A stretch of DNA of 64,000 nt from Adiantum capillus-veneris. Taxonomy: Eukaryota > Streptophyta > Polypodiopsida > Polypodiales > Pteridaceae. This document shows, in pieces, positions 42,670-54,424 of this stretch. The stretch is from the NCBI GenBank assembly GCA_014529385.2, contig CM043944.1, forward strand, positions 76,587,884 through 76,651,883, read 5' to 3'. Under the pieces are notes generated by a model that worked only from the letters and a program-made list of their open reading frames with translations, did no database searches and was not told the origin of the DNA. Each line of letters begins with the position of its first letter. Position 1 is the stretch's first letter. Made by a program: the position numbers and the translations under genes.

Positions 42670-43755
42670 TTTTTGAGCTTGTCCTTACGAAGCTCTTTGG
42701 GTGGAAAACCATTAACTAGAGAGTTCACAATCCTCTCACTGCATTCAAGTTTGGTTTCGACTAGGAATAGAGAAGTATTGGGTAGCTCATCATCGAGTCC
42801 AGTAGGGGCTTCACCATTGGGTATGCAAGACAAATGATCCACCATGACATGTCTTTTACCAGGTCTCACCACAACGGTAAAATCATACTCAAGGAGAATT
42901 AACAACCATCGTGTAATTCTTCCCGTGGAACATGGTTTATTTACTAGATACAACAAGGCTTGATGATCAACATAGAACACAAACTTGTTGGCCAGAAGGT
43001 AGTAGCAAAATTTCTTCACTGCATAAATCATACCTAAACCTTCTCGCTCTGTAGTGGTGTAGTTTCTCTCGGCATCATTCAATTGATGACTTGCAAAGCT
43101 AATGGGGTAGTCCAGTTTATGTTCTCCTGGTTGAGCTAGAACACACCCAATAGCAAAGTTCGATGCATCAATATTCACATGGAAAATTACATTCCAATCG
43201 GGCACTCGTAGAATAGAAGTGCTAGTCAAGGTCTTTTTCAATGACTCATAAGCATGGTCACACTCCGCAGTCCATTAGAACTCAATAAGAAGCTTGTACA
43301 AAGGACGAGCTATCTCGCAAAGTTTAGAATAAACCGTCGGTAATAACCAACATGGCCCATGAACCTTTGAACTCCTTTATAGTTTGTAGGTGGTGGCAAT
43401 TCAGCGATGGCTTTAATTTTGCTCTCATCTGTGGAAATCCCATTGTTGGACACTATATGCCCTGAAATGACTCCATGTTTAACCCAAAATTGGCATTTGA
43501 AAGGGTTTAAGGAGATGCGATACAATCTAAACTTCTCAAACACTTTTGATAAGCATGATAGATGTTCTTTCCAAGAGGAATAAACACAAAGGTCATTTAA
43601 GAAAGCTTCACAAAACTCCCTCAAATATTCTCTAAAAGCAGTGTTTATTAATCGTTGAAAGATAGCAGGGGCATTGGTTAAGCCAAAAGCCATAATACGA
43701 AATGCAAACACTCCAAATTCGGTTATAAAGGTTGTTTTAGCTTGGTCCTCCAGCG
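42663..43755 (-). pseudogene. G3 RT second half and RNase H
   Basis: Begins at the CAATT duplication left by C1 with EDQAKTTF, then FGLTNAPAIFQR. The catalytic box reads FLNDL where gypsy RTs have F(L/M)DDF, so the first catalytic Asp is changed to Asn (a G to A change on the coding strand). The thumb segment NPFKCQFW contains the 83 bases that also occur in G2. RNase H follows: HVNIDASNFAIG, TTEREGLG, VDHQALLYL, with the final motif VDHLS. A stop near 43310 and a frame change at about 43245 separate RT and RNase H. Confidence 0.9.
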
Positions 43756-43760
43756 CAATT

Positions 43761-43844
43761 TGTTAGGAAATAAGACATAGCTAAATAGATAATTGAGTAG
43801 ATTACTTAATGGAGAGAGACAGATTTATATACACGAGATTATAG

Positions 43845-43881
<37 letters not shown>

Positions 43882-44554
43882 CACGATATACGTGGTTCAC
43901 CCAATGTGGGCTACGTCCACGGGAAAGCAGCCACTCAATGGCTTTAGTACTTCAAAACAAGAAGTAGTTTACAAAGGGATTATACCCTTAATGGAGCTCC
44001 CGCCTTGCTTCACTCTCGCCACCTCACACTCACCTTGTTGCATCAACTTCACACTATGAAACTATGAAATGTGTGTAGAAATGGCCTCCTTTTATAGGCC
44101 AAAAGGGCTGCCCTCTCTTATGAGAGACAACCATGTGTAGCCGCCCTTGTGCGAATAAGTCCAAATCAGACCCTCCAATCCGCCCATGTGTGGCCGCCCT
44201 TGAGAAGACAAGTCCGCTTTTGAATTCGGCCACCGACCATTGACTTCCGACCACCGGCCATCGGCCATTGACTACCGGCCACCGGCCAACCAACCGGTTG
44301 TTTTCCGACCACTTTCCGGCCGCCGTTCGGCCATAATATTCCGGCGAAAAAGAATATTCCGATGAAAAAAAAGTCTCGGGGGCCTTCACCCCCAAGGCCT
44401 TTAAAGTTGCCCTTGATTCTTGTCCGTGAAAATTTTGGTTTCCGGCGAGTGATTTTCCTTCACACACGATGGCTTCTCCTCATAATGGGGGCCTTACAAA
44501 CGTGCGCTTTTATCAGAGAAAATTACAAGGGTAAATCAGGCTCCATACTTAACA
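43761..44554 (-). mobile_element. 3' LTR of C1a
   Basis: 794 bp, longer than the 5' LTR because of a longer GA tract (about 43852-43877) and more minisatellite units. TATA box TATAAAA (minus strand) at 44090-44096. Confidence 0.94.
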
Positions 44555-44565
44555 ATCTCCCACTT
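44555..44565 (-). other. Polypurine tract of C1a
   Basis: On the minus strand AAGTGGGAGAT directly before TGTTAAG of the LTR, a typical plant copia tract. Confidence 0.88.
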
Positions 44566-44614
44566 GGAGACTGGTCTCCAAACCAAACCTGTGACTGCTT
44601 TCCATTCTGGCTTC

Positions 44615-47600
44615 TTATCCTTGAATGCCGATTGAAGATGAGCAAAAGCTCAACTTCTCCTTGTTGACCACCTTTGTAAACATGTCTGCAGGATTTTCAC
44701 TTGTATGCACCTTTCCTAGCTTTAGTTGTCCCTCTTTCAAAAGAGTGCGTATGAAGTGATATCTCACCTCAATGTTCTTTGTCCTTGAATGAAAGGCTGA
44801 GTTCTTTGCAAGATGGATAGCGCTTTGGCTATCACTGTACAAGACACAATTGTCTTGTTTGAATCCAAGCTCTTCTAAGAATCTGTGAAGCCACAGAATT
44901 TCTTTGCTTGCCTCCGTCATTGCTACATACTCTGCTTCCGTGGTAGAAAGTGAAACCACTTTCTGCAGCTTTGAAGCCCAGCTTACTGCTGTGCCTCCAA
45001 CCGTGAACACATAGCCAGTAGTGCTCCTTCGAGTATCTTTGTCACCTGCCATATCTGCATCAGCATACCCTTCTAGAAAAATATCAGTTCCTCCAAAATA
45101 CAAAGCATTTGTTGTTGTCCCTTTTAGATACCTAAGTATCCACTTCACAGCTTGCCAATGCTCTTTACCTGGGTTGTCCATGAACCTACTCACAAGTCCC
45201 ACTGCATGTGCAATGTCTGGCCTTGTCCAGACCATAGCATACCTTAGAGAACCTACCGCTGCAGCATATGGAACTTTAGACATATAGGCTATCTCCTCTT
45301 GTGTCTTTGGACACATATCCTTCGTTAGTTTAAAATGACCAGCCAAAGGTGTAGAAACTGGTTTTGCATTTTTCATTGCAAACCTTTCTAGTACCTTCTT
45401 GATGTAATCTTCTTGAGATAGCTTTATTGTCTTCTTCGTCCTGTCCCTTGATATTTTCATACCAAGTATCCTCTTTGCAGCACCTAAATCTTTCATTGAA
45501 AAAGATTTGGACAGCTCCTCTTTTAGGTCTTTGATGTCCTGCATGTTAGCACTTGCAATCAACATGTCATCAACATACAACATTAGGATGATGAATTTCC
45601 CATCTCCCAAATTCTCCGTGTAGACGCAGTGATCCGAGTTGCATCTTGTGAATCCATGATCGAACATCCATCGATCAAACTTCAAGTACCATTGTCGTGA
45701 TGCTTGCTTTAAACCATACAAGCTCTTCTTTAATCTACAAACCATTTTCTCCTTACCTTTTAGTTCATACCCCTTTGGTTGAAGCATGTAGATTTCCTCC
45801 TCTAAGTCACCGTGAGGGAATGTCGTATTTACATCCATTTGCTCGATATTTAAATCATGAGCAGCCACAAGGCTTAAGACAAGCCTAATTGAGTTCATTT
45901 TTACAACAGGAGAAAATATTTCATTGAAGTCAATACCTTTCTTTTGAGAAAAACCTTTTACCACAAGACTAGACTTGTACCTTTTCTTCCCACCTTCTTC
46001 TTCCTTGAGCTTGTACACCCATTTGTTTTGAAGTGCCCGCTTACCTTTAGGCAACTCAACCAACTCCCATTTTTGGTTGCGATGTAGTGAGTCCATCTCC
46101 AATTGCATGCTCTTCGTCCATTCTTCTTTGGATTCATGTTGCATAGCTTCTTCGTATGATTCCGGCTCTCCAGAATCTGAGATCAAGAGATGGTTGAAGG
46201 AAGGAATAAACCTTTCTGGAGGTCTACTTGCTCTTGTAGATCTTCGGGGAATAGGTTGAGGCTCCTCATTTGGTTGACGTTGTTGCACATTGTCACCGTT
46301 TGCAGTCCTTGAGTCTTCACCGTCCTCAAGCTCCATGTACTCATCACCTGTTTCTTTTGTTTGTTTTCTTTCCAAGTAATCTTTGTACATATTTTGTTCA
46401 TTAAAAATTACATCCCTACTCCTTAAGATTTTACCATCTTCATGATTCCATAGGCGATACCCAAAGTCTCCTTCTCCATAGCCAATGAAAAAACACTTTT
46501 TGGACTTTGCATCTAGCTTTGATCTTAGGCTTCTATCTATGTGCATGAAAGCCTCACACCCAAATACTTTGAAAAATGCATAATTCACCGGTATACCTGT
46601 CCATGCCTCTTCTGGAGCTCTCCCATCCAATGCCGTTGAGGGTGACCGATTGATTAAGTATACAGACGTACTTACAGCTTCCGCCCAAAGCTCAAGCGGT
46701 AGGCCTGCATGTAGCCGCATGCTTTGTTCTCGTTCCATGATTGTCCTGTTCATCCTTTCCGAAATCCCATTTTGTTGAGGTGTCCTTGGGGTTGTCCTTT
46801 GCCTCCGAATGCCATTGCTAGCACAAAAGCTTTCAAAAGCTTGGCTGCAATATTCGCCTCCATTGTCGGATTTGAGGCATTTAACCTTGGTACTTGTTTC
46901 ATTCTCCACAAAGGTTTTCCACCTTTGAAATATGGAAAATACATCGGATTTATTCTTCATGACATAAACCCATGTTTTTCTAGTCGCATCGTCTATGAAT
47001 GTTACATAGTACAATGAGTCACCAAGTGATGGTGTACTTGTAGGACCCCAAACATCAGAATGAACCAACTCAAGTTTTTTATTTTTTCTTTCATTTCCTA
47101 ATTTTTGAAATTTTACCCTCTTTTGTTTACCATAAACACAATCTTCACAGAACTCTAAGTCCACTTCTTTCAAACCTGGTAGAAGCTTCTTTGTTTGAAG
47201 GATTTGCATTCCTTTGGCACTCATATGCCCAAGTCAGTAGTGCCACACCGCACTGTCAACTTCTGTAGTTGCTGCACAAGCTGAAGGTTGCGTGCTAACA
47301 ATACACAAGTAAAGTGTACCAACTTTTTCACCCTTGGCAACCACCAAAGATCCCTTTGAGATCTTCCATCGTTTCTTTCCGAATGCAATGTTGTGACCTT
47401 CATCGTCCAATTGTCCTGTAGAGATCAAATTTTTGCGAAGAGAAGGAACATTCCTAACATCTTTAAGCTTCCATTCATTTCCGTTAGCAGTTTTGACAGA
47501 AACTGTACCTTTGCCGACAATCTCACAAGCTTCATCATCTCCCAAGTATACATACCCAAAATTACCTTTTGTGTAGTCTTGGAAATGTTGCTTGTGTGGT

Positions 47601-48496
47601 GTCGCATGGAATGAAGCCCCGGAATCTACTATCCAGGAATTAGACACATTGTCTAATGAGAGAATTAGAGCATCTTGCTCTACTTTACCTGCCACATTAG
47701 CCTCCGATGTTGGCTTATTGTCTTGAGACTCTGTCTCCTTCTTCTTCTTGGACCAGCAATCCTTCTTGACGTGGCCCTTCATGCCGCAGTTCCAACATTC
47801 AGGAACTGACTTTGTGCGTGACTTGCTCCGCCTTGAGCGATCACGACCCTTTTGGTTTTTGAACCTCTCCTTAAGCCTTCCTCTTGTTTCCACTGATAGT
47901 GCAGCACTTGATGATTCTCCTGTGCTTCTCCTTCGCATTTCCTCGCTTAGGAGAACACCCACAACATCATCAAACTTAAGAGTATTTGTGCCAGCGATAG
48001 AATTACTTACAGCCATCACAAGGTTGTCCCAACTATCCGGTAGAGATGATAGTATAAGGAGAGCTCGCACTTTGTCATCGAAATTGATTTTCACTGATCG
48101 AAGTTGACTTATGTTTTTGTTAAAGTCATTTACGTGTTCTGCAACTGAACCATTCTCTGCCATCTTTAGATTGAACAAGCGCTTCATAAGAAATACCTTA
48201 TTGGATGCCGATGGTTTCTCGTAGAAGTCATCAAGTGACTTCATCAAGTCCTCCGTGGTCTTCATCTCCGAAACATTGAAGGCCACCGTTGACGCCAAGC
48301 TTAACCGGATTGTTCCCAATGCCTTTCAATCAAGGACAATCCATGCTTCATCTGCCATTGTTGCGGGCTTCTTCACAAGACCGCCTAGTGGCAAATAGAG
48401 GTCCTTCTGGTAGAGATAGTCTTCAATCTGCATCTTCCAATGTTGGTAGTTTTTGCCGTTGAACTTCTCAATCTTGAGCTTCCCTTCGTCCGCCAT
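44615..48496 (-). pseudogene. C1a gag-pol polyprotein, two nonsense codons
   Basis: The ATG is at 48494-48496, matching the start of the C1b copy. One frame runs ~1,294 codons to 44615, broken only by TGA at 48326-48328 and TGA at 47234-47236; C1b has CGA at both places. Domains in order: gag (FNGKNYQHWKMQ, LLILSSLPDSWD), zinc knuckle CWNCGMKGHVKKDC, protease WIVDSGASFHAT, the pre-integrase HY-LGHMSAKGM, integrase core (HSDVWGP, KSDNGGEYC, QNGISERMNR), RT (QMDVNTTFPHGD, LYVDDMLIA), RNase H (YADADMAGD, STTEAEYVAM, SDSQSAIHLAKN). All catalytic residues are present. It would encode everything needed for retrotransposition if the two stops were absent. Confidence 0.95.
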
Positions 48497-48551
48497 AACT
48501 CCCACTCAATTCAAGGAATCCTTTCCTTGAGATAATTTAGCTACGAGCAAA

Positions 48552-48567
48552 CCTTGCTCTGATACCA
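48552..48567 (-). other. Primer-binding site of C1a
   Basis: TGGTATCAGAGCAAGG on the minus strand, two bases from the 5' LTR, complementary to initiator-Met tRNA. Confidence 0.92.
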
Positions 48568-48569
48568 GT

Positions 48570-49299
48570 TGTTAGGAAATAAGACGTAGCTAAATAGATA
48601 ATTGAGTAGATTACTTAATGGAGAGAGACAGATTTATATACACGAGATTATAGAGTAGAGAGAGAGAGAGTACACACGATATACGTGGTTCACCCAATGT
48701 GGGCTACGTCCACGGGAAAGCAGCCACTCAATGGCTTTAGTACTTCAAAACAAGAAGTAGTTTACAAAGGGATTATACCCTTAATGGAGCTCCCGCCTTG
48801 CTTCACTCTCGCCACCTCACACTCACCTTGTTGCATCAACTTCACACTATGAAATGTGTGTAGAAATGGCCTCCTTTTATAGGCCAAAAAGGCTTCCCTC
48901 TCTTATGAGAGACAGCCATGTGTAGCCGCCCTTGTGCGAATAAGTCCAAATCAGACCCTCCAATCCGCCCACGTGTGGCCGCCCTTGAGAAGACAAGTCC
49001 GCTTTTGAATTCGGCCACCGGCCACCGGCCATTGACTTCCGACCACCGGCCAACCAACCGGTTGTTTTTCGACCACTTTCGGCCGCCGTCCGGCCATAAT
49101 ATTCCGGCGAAAAAAAAGTCTCGGGGGCCTCCGCCCCCGAGGCCTTTAAAGTTGCCCCTGATTCTTGTCCGTGAAAATTTTGGTTTCCGGTGAGTGATTT
49201 TCCTTCACGCACGATGGATTCTCCTCATAATGGGGGCCTTACAAACGTGCGCTTTTACCACAGAAAATTACAAGGGTAAATCAGGCTCCATACTTAACA
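48570..49299 (-). mobile_element. 5' LTR of C1a
   Basis: 730 bp, with ends as in the other C1 LTRs. A short GA tract and few GGCC minisatellite units explain its shorter length. Confidence 0.94.
48875..48881 (-). promoter_or_regulatory. TATA box of C1a 5' LTR
   Basis: TATAAAA followed by GG on the minus strand, conserved in all four C1 LTRs, near the middle of the LTR. It is the likely core promoter of the element. Confidence 0.6.
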
Positions 49300-49304
49300 C
49301 AATT

Positions 49305-49955
49305 GTGATTTGATTGTAGCCAGAGTATCCATCTAAACAGCTATAAGCTTTCTTCCCTGCAACTCTTTCAAGCACATGTTTCGAATATGGCAAGGGGTAA
49401 TGGTCCCTCCTAGTGGCAGCATTGACCTTCTTGAGATCCACGTCTCCCATTCTTTTTTGGCACAATCACTATTGGAGACACCCATTCTGAGTGCTCAATA
49501 GGGTATATGAATCCGCATTCCCCAAGATTTTCAATCTCTTCTTGAATGATTTTTGCATATTTAGGATTCATTGGGTAGGGTCGTTGCTGAACAGGTTTAG
49601 CCATGCTATTCATGGGGATTGTGTGTTGCACCACGAAAGGTGGAGCACCTTTCATATCATGATATTTCCACGCAAATATATCCCTGAATTCCTTGAGAAT
49701 TTCTTTAAGTACACACTCCTTAGTCTCTGTCAGATCTTGGGTAATGAAAACAGGTCTGAACTCTTCTCCTGGGTCTACTAACTCTATTTCCTTAACTATC
49801 AGTGGACCGTCATATACTCCATTGCTCCCATCGATAGGTTTTCTTTGAGCCTTTGTATACACAACCTTACATTTCTCTGTGGTATAGGATTTGAAATGTT
49901 CAGGTGCAGGGTGTAAGTTTGTGGGGTCCTGTTGTTTTGTGGACTGTGATTTCAC
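49305..49955 (-). pseudogene. G3 RT first half
   Basis: The N-terminal half of reverse transcriptase: KEFRDIFAWKYHDMKG, then HTIPMNSMAKPVQQRPYPMNPKYA, SPIVIVPKKNG, a frameshift at the PKKNG block (near 49430), VDLKKVNAATRRDHYPLP and CLDGYSGYNQI. The sequence then enters the CAATT duplication and the C1a LTR. The continuation is at 43755 and below. Confidence 0.9.
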
Positions 49956-50574
49956 TTCCGATTCCTTTTGTTGTTGAGCTAACTCTTGATTTTGTTGTTC
50001 CTTATGGTACGGACCAACTTTGGCTTCTCTGTAGCCTCTAGTTGTGCGATGTCAATGGGTTGTGGGCTACACACCACACAACGCTTTGAAGGTATTCATC
50101 CCTGTTATCTACCAACTTCCGATGAGCATCACATGCCCCTATATAATTAAGCCACTCTGCGGTAGATTTCTTTTCATTTATTCTAGCACGCACATTTTCT
50201 CGATATCGTCACCTCTTATATCTCTTACTCTTCTTGTTTAAATTTTGATTACGGCCGATCTCTAGTGAAGAGTCACTAGATGAATCACTACTTGTGTCTT
50301 CTGCTCCCTCCCTTGGATAGATTGTCATCTAGGGTACCACTGGGCCCTGAATGGTTTGTTCCCACATTTGCACTAAGATTTAACTCAGATTCTTTGTCCT
50401 CAGAGACAATTTCAATTGATGATTCTGACCCCAAATCGTGTGGGCTATAGTCTTGTGAGGTGCTACTGGTTCCAATGCCAGTCAAACCTTTATCTTGTAG
50501 GTCATCAAAAGCTATATGCATTGCTTCTAGCATATTTAAGGGTACAAGTGGTGGCATTTCATCCCCCTCAGGTG
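49956..50574 (-). pseudogene. G3 linker between protease and RT
   Basis: A poorly conserved Ser/Asp/Glu-rich segment. The open part at 50288-50557 contains MPPLVPLNMLEAMHIAFDDL and an acidic stretch (SESSIEIVSEDKESEL). No catalytic motif was seen. It is in a different frame from the protease, so at least one frameshift separates them. Confidence 0.55.
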
Positions 50575-51466
50575 TTACCCATGTCGTCCCCCTATTTCCC
50601 CCAAGTGTCTATGGTTGCTCCTAGGTGGACCCAATCCACATTGTCCGACTCCGTCATCCCAGTTATAAGGAGAATCTTCCCCAACATCAGTGTCCGCTTT
50701 ACACATGTAACAATACTTCAATGGGGCCGAGTGAACTGTGGTGTCTGATCTATGATCAATTATAAACCTTTTTCCTAGGGGATGTGCTCGACTAGTTACA
50801 AGATCTACTCGAATGACAGAATCTTGGAACTGCAAGTAGACATGGTTTTTAGACCAGTCATGCACCATTTTTGCTTCCCTCATGAAAGGACATCCTAAGA
50901 TCATCTCCGATACCATAGTGTGTTTGGAGAAATCAATAACAATGAAGGTAATCCTTATTTTATGTCCAAAGACCTTGATCTTGAGATCTTCTAGCATCCC
51001 AATAGGTTTAGCCATAGACCCATTGGCCATCTTCACTACTATGGTTGTGGTTGCAAGTCTTCCCATAGTTTCCCATCAATTTTTAGTCACAATGCTAGCC
51101 CCAGTTCCACCATCAAGGATTCCCTTCACAATTAATCCCTTAGTAGTGATTGGTATGGTCGCATTGGATTCATCACCCTCAAAGGATTGTCCCAACTTGT
51201 TAGCAGGTATTTCTATAACAAGGTTCTCATCTAGGTTGGGTTGTGGATTTAAGTGTTCCTCCTCTATTGGCATCTCCCCAGCTCCATCCATCTATGCAAA
51301 TTGTGGTAGCCCAAACTTAAGTTCTCCATTGAGGAAGGCTCGAAGAGCTGAGACTAGCTCAGGGTCTTTTTATAGTTTGGACATGATGGTGGTTCTAACT
51401 TCTGAAGACATGAAATCCATCAATTTGGCAATGTTTAACGGCACCTTTTGGACTTCAGTCCCTTGA
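50575..51466 (-). pseudogene. G3 retropepsin
   Basis: The active-site segment ILDGGTGASIVTKN (about 51085-51115) is followed by a stop; the frame then continues with VKMANGSMAKPIGMLEDLKI and the distal motif MILGCPFM. The upstream part (51290-51466) holds a helical segment and another stop. It shares one frame with gag. DGG in the active site is typical of this gypsy branch, compare DGGAG in G2. Confidence 0.85.
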
Positions 51467-51561
51467 CGTGGGGAAGATGGGATCTCCATTTCTTCGATAG
51501 GATCAAGTAGTCCCTCTGTAAACATTCTTTCCATCAAGAAGTACGTACGCCCACTTTCTCA

Positions 51562-53118
51562 TTACTTTAAGTCACTTTCTTCTTGGATGACACTAGGTAT
51601 GGCTAAGGGTCTATGGACTTGGTGAGGTTGTTGTTGCGCAGGGAACACGGTGTCTGTAATATGGATCTTCCTAGGTTCTAGATCCCTTTGGATATCTTCT
51701 ACCAAACTCCTTAATTGCTTGACTCGCTTGATCTCCTCTATAGGGTTTGGATAAGTTCCTATCTTCTTCTTGGATCCTGGCCATTGTGGCTCATGAAGAT
51801 CTTCCTTGTTGGTTTCTATCTTAGTGGTCGTTTTGGTCTCCATGGTTTCACCTGAATCAGAATCCTCTTCAGCGTCGTTCATATATACGGGGTCGTCACT
51901 AGTCCCTATGTTGGTCTTTGAACTAGGGTCTGACTTCGCTACTTTTTGCGATCTCTTCCTTCGTGTTTTCTTCTTTTTCTGAGATTGGGAAATTGATGCC
52001 GTGTCTCTTTCCTCAAGAATATAATTTTCTTTTTGGAGCATCGATCGTGTGACTACATTTACTGGTACCATAGGTGTACTTTGTAATGGATCCTCGGTAA
52101 CCTCAATCAAGTTTAATGGTGTGATCTTCAGTGCATTTGTATTATTTGGACATTGTTCAATCAAATGATCTATGCCACATCGATTACACATGAGTATCGG
52201 CATTGTAGACATGCTCTCTTGATTGGTTTGCATTAGTGTGGCGTTCTTTTGTAGCCTAATAGGACACTCGGTCACACGATGTGGACCTCTACACTCATAG
52301 CATTGAAGAGGTGGTCTCTTAGCAGTGTAACTGATATTTTGGCCCCTTGCAGCAAGAGCAACTACTTGATAGACAGGTTTGACTTGTCCCCAATAGTCCT
52401 CCATGTAGTATTGTGGACTTTCTTCAAGCACATCCATCCCATAGGCAATATTAGGGTCCATATCTTTCTCACAACCTTCCAAACAAGCAATAGATGACTC
52501 ACAACCCACTTGATTCACAGAAGTGATTCTCGTATGTGGTGGTTGAGGTCCTAGCGCTAGAGGTGGTAAAGGTGTTGTTTGAACAACATTTTGGGCCCTA
52601 GGGACCATGTGTTGTGCTGTTTGTTCAAGAGGTGGGGCCGACATCAATGCAGGCACTCGAGGTGTGTTTGTCCATGCTAAGGTTGGTCTATTGGCCATCG
52701 CACACTTAAATACTATGCAATCCTTAGGTTGATGACCATACCTTCGACAGGCATTGCAATTCCTATTGAATTTTACTAAAAAGTAGGGCATGCATTGGTA
52801 CTATGCAATCCATAGCGTACTGAGCACCATTGTTGTTCCCTTCTTGGATACATATGATTGTTTTGTGGAGCATGATTGTTTCTAAGACTCTCTTGAATAG
52901 CCTTGGTGAGATCTGCTAAAGTCATCTCAGATATCTTTGGCTCCTTAGCAATAGGCTTTAGGGTCATTGGTTGATGCCCCGATGCTTGGGAGCTAATAGA
53001 TTTAGCCTCAACAGACACTCTTTCTCCTTGAATCATTAAATTATCCTCCAATTGGATCGCATTGGTGGTGATTGCTTCCCCAGTGGTGATACCTCTAATG
53101 ACTAGGTCATTGTAGATA
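51562..53118 (-). pseudogene. G3 gag C-terminal part with four zinc knuckles
   Basis: The 5' part is lost at 53133. From EDIYNDLVIRGIT the sequence runs through a helical segment to a degenerate knuckle (WCSVRYGLHSTNACP, one Cys lost), a frame change near 52790, then CNACRRYGHQPKDC (CX2CX4HX4C). After ~110 residues come CYECRGPHRVTEC and CNRCGIDHLIEQC, both with only three residues between second Cys and His. A Lys/Arg-rich patch (KKKKTRRKRSQK) and an acidic segment precede the protease. Four knuckles with two spacing classes are unusual for a gypsy gag. Confidence 0.8.
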
Positions 53119-53133
53119 TCCTCATGTCATAAT

Positions 53134-53325
53134 TGTTGGGGTATAAAGCCCAATGTGGTCGCCCAGGTAAGTGGGCGGGCCACCAGGTATGTACACATAT
53201 TCTTTTGTAAAAATCTAATAAGAACTCACTATGCTCTACACAGTACAGTAGAGCGAGTTCACCATATCGTCGTGCTCTTCTTCTCGCACTCTCTCTCGCG
53301 TCGCACTTCCGCTTGTACTCCTTCA
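53134..53325 (+). mobile_element. 5' LTR of C2
   Basis: 192 bp, TGTTGGGGTATAAAGCCC at the start and ACTCCTTCA at the end. It has a TATAAAG motif near its beginning. It is one of the shortest LTRs in the window and is unlike the C1 and TRG LTRs. Confidence 0.8.
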
Positions 53326-53327
53326 AT

Positions 53328-53339
53328 TGGTATCAGAGC
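53328..53339 (+). other. Primer-binding site of C2
   Basis: TGGTATCAGAGC two bases after the LTR. Confidence 0.88.
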
Positions 53340-54424
53340 TCAGATCGAGGCTCGGGGCAGCACTGCAGGAGGCTAGAGTCACCAACTCAGATTGGAGTGA
53401 AATTCGACAGACGAAGACACGGCCCCAAATCTTGTGGGAAAGGCCGAAGGACTTGGTGTTGTCAGAATTTCATTCTGAGGTCATCTCGGCCACCGTTCGG
53501 CTTCGACAAAGGTCTGTGCAGGCCATTTTCGACTACGTGGTCTCGACGGGTGCAGATCCGACTCTGCAAATTTGAGGTTTTCGGCCTACGACTGCAGGTG
53601 TTGAGGATATCGACACTCCCAAAGTGTTGATTTGTGGTTTTTTACACATCGAAGGACGGCTCACAGTTCTTGGAGGCGTCTCACATACGACACGAGCGCA
53701 TCTACACACAGACTGCAGGCGACATCCACTAGTTCATCAAGTAGCTTGTGTTTGCTGCTTGATATTCCAGATTTCATCCTGACATTGCAGGTACTTCCAC
53801 ATGGGATGTATTGTCAGAGATGATGTATGTCTGTTGAGGGTTTGCTGGCTGTGAGTCACGAAGCAAACAACCGCCGCAGCAGTTACAACATACAGTGGGA
53901 AATTTGTGGATGTATGACTTTGTGGGAAGTCTATGTACTGTCAGATTTACTGCAGCCTTTGTTGAGGGTCAAGTGAGGTTTTATTGAGCTGGGGGATTCT
54001 TGAATGTTGAGATCCTTTCGGTGATACAGGTCTTGGAGCGATCCCTCGAGCACCCTTAGATAGGCAGCTAGGATGTATTGACTGTGAGTTAGACAGTTGG
54101 GATTGCATCTTTGCTTTACTGCCGTTGAGGCATTTTCGCAGTCTATGCTTACAGGATAGTGACAGGACAGTGAGAGACAGTACAGGTGCAGGACAGGTTT
54201 ACCCGCAGCTTACAGTGTCAGAGAGATAGTGTTTTTTGAGCTGTTTTTTGGTCTGTTTTTAGTACACCATAGCCATTTTACAAAGGAGACTCTGTCGAAA
54301 TTTATGCAGAATCTAAAGCTTTCTTGGTTCATTTGACAGGTTGATATTGGTTCAGAGGTCAATTTACAGGGGAAACTCTGCGAATTTTTCCCAAAAAAAA
54401 AGTAAACTACTATGAAGCGTAGCT

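Larger units (their letters stand above)
43761..49299 (-). mobile_element. Complete copia element C1a
   Basis: A 5.5-kb minus-strand Ty1/copia element with 5' LTR 48570-49299 and 3' LTR 43761-44554, flanked by target duplication CAATT (43756-43760 and 49300-49304). Removal of the element and one duplication copy would bring the two halves of the G3 RT frame together. The polyprotein order gag-protease-integrase-RT-RNase H is the copia order, and motif spacing resembles Tnt1/Tork-type elements. Two CGA to TGA changes inactivate an otherwise intact ~1,294-codon ORF. LTRs differ by about 2% plus length changes in two simple repeats. Confidence 0.95.
39000..53133 (-). mobile_element. Gypsy element G3 (Tat/Athila-like), truncated and twice interrupted
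   Basis: Minus-strand element. From high to low coordinate: gag (cut at 53133 by C2), protease, linker, RT first half, a nested C1 copia (43761-49299), RT second half, RNase H, integrase, then a post-integrase region with a second protease-like domain, WxPK repeats and a duplicated acidic segment down to 39000. TRG is inserted at that point. The 5' LTR is missing and the 3' LTR is uncertain. Integrase lacks a chromodomain and has the PFKIVYGQEAVMP segment. Frameshifts and stops occur in every module. Confidence 0.85.

Noticed and set aside
48552-48567. tRNA gene fragment
   Set aside because: Only 16 bases match the tRNA 3' end, placed beside an LTR, so it is a primer-binding site. The same holds for the other primer sites.
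43310-49955. Two separate gypsy elements on either side of C1a
   Set aside because: The CAATT duplication and exact continuation of RT motifs show that they are one element split by insertion.
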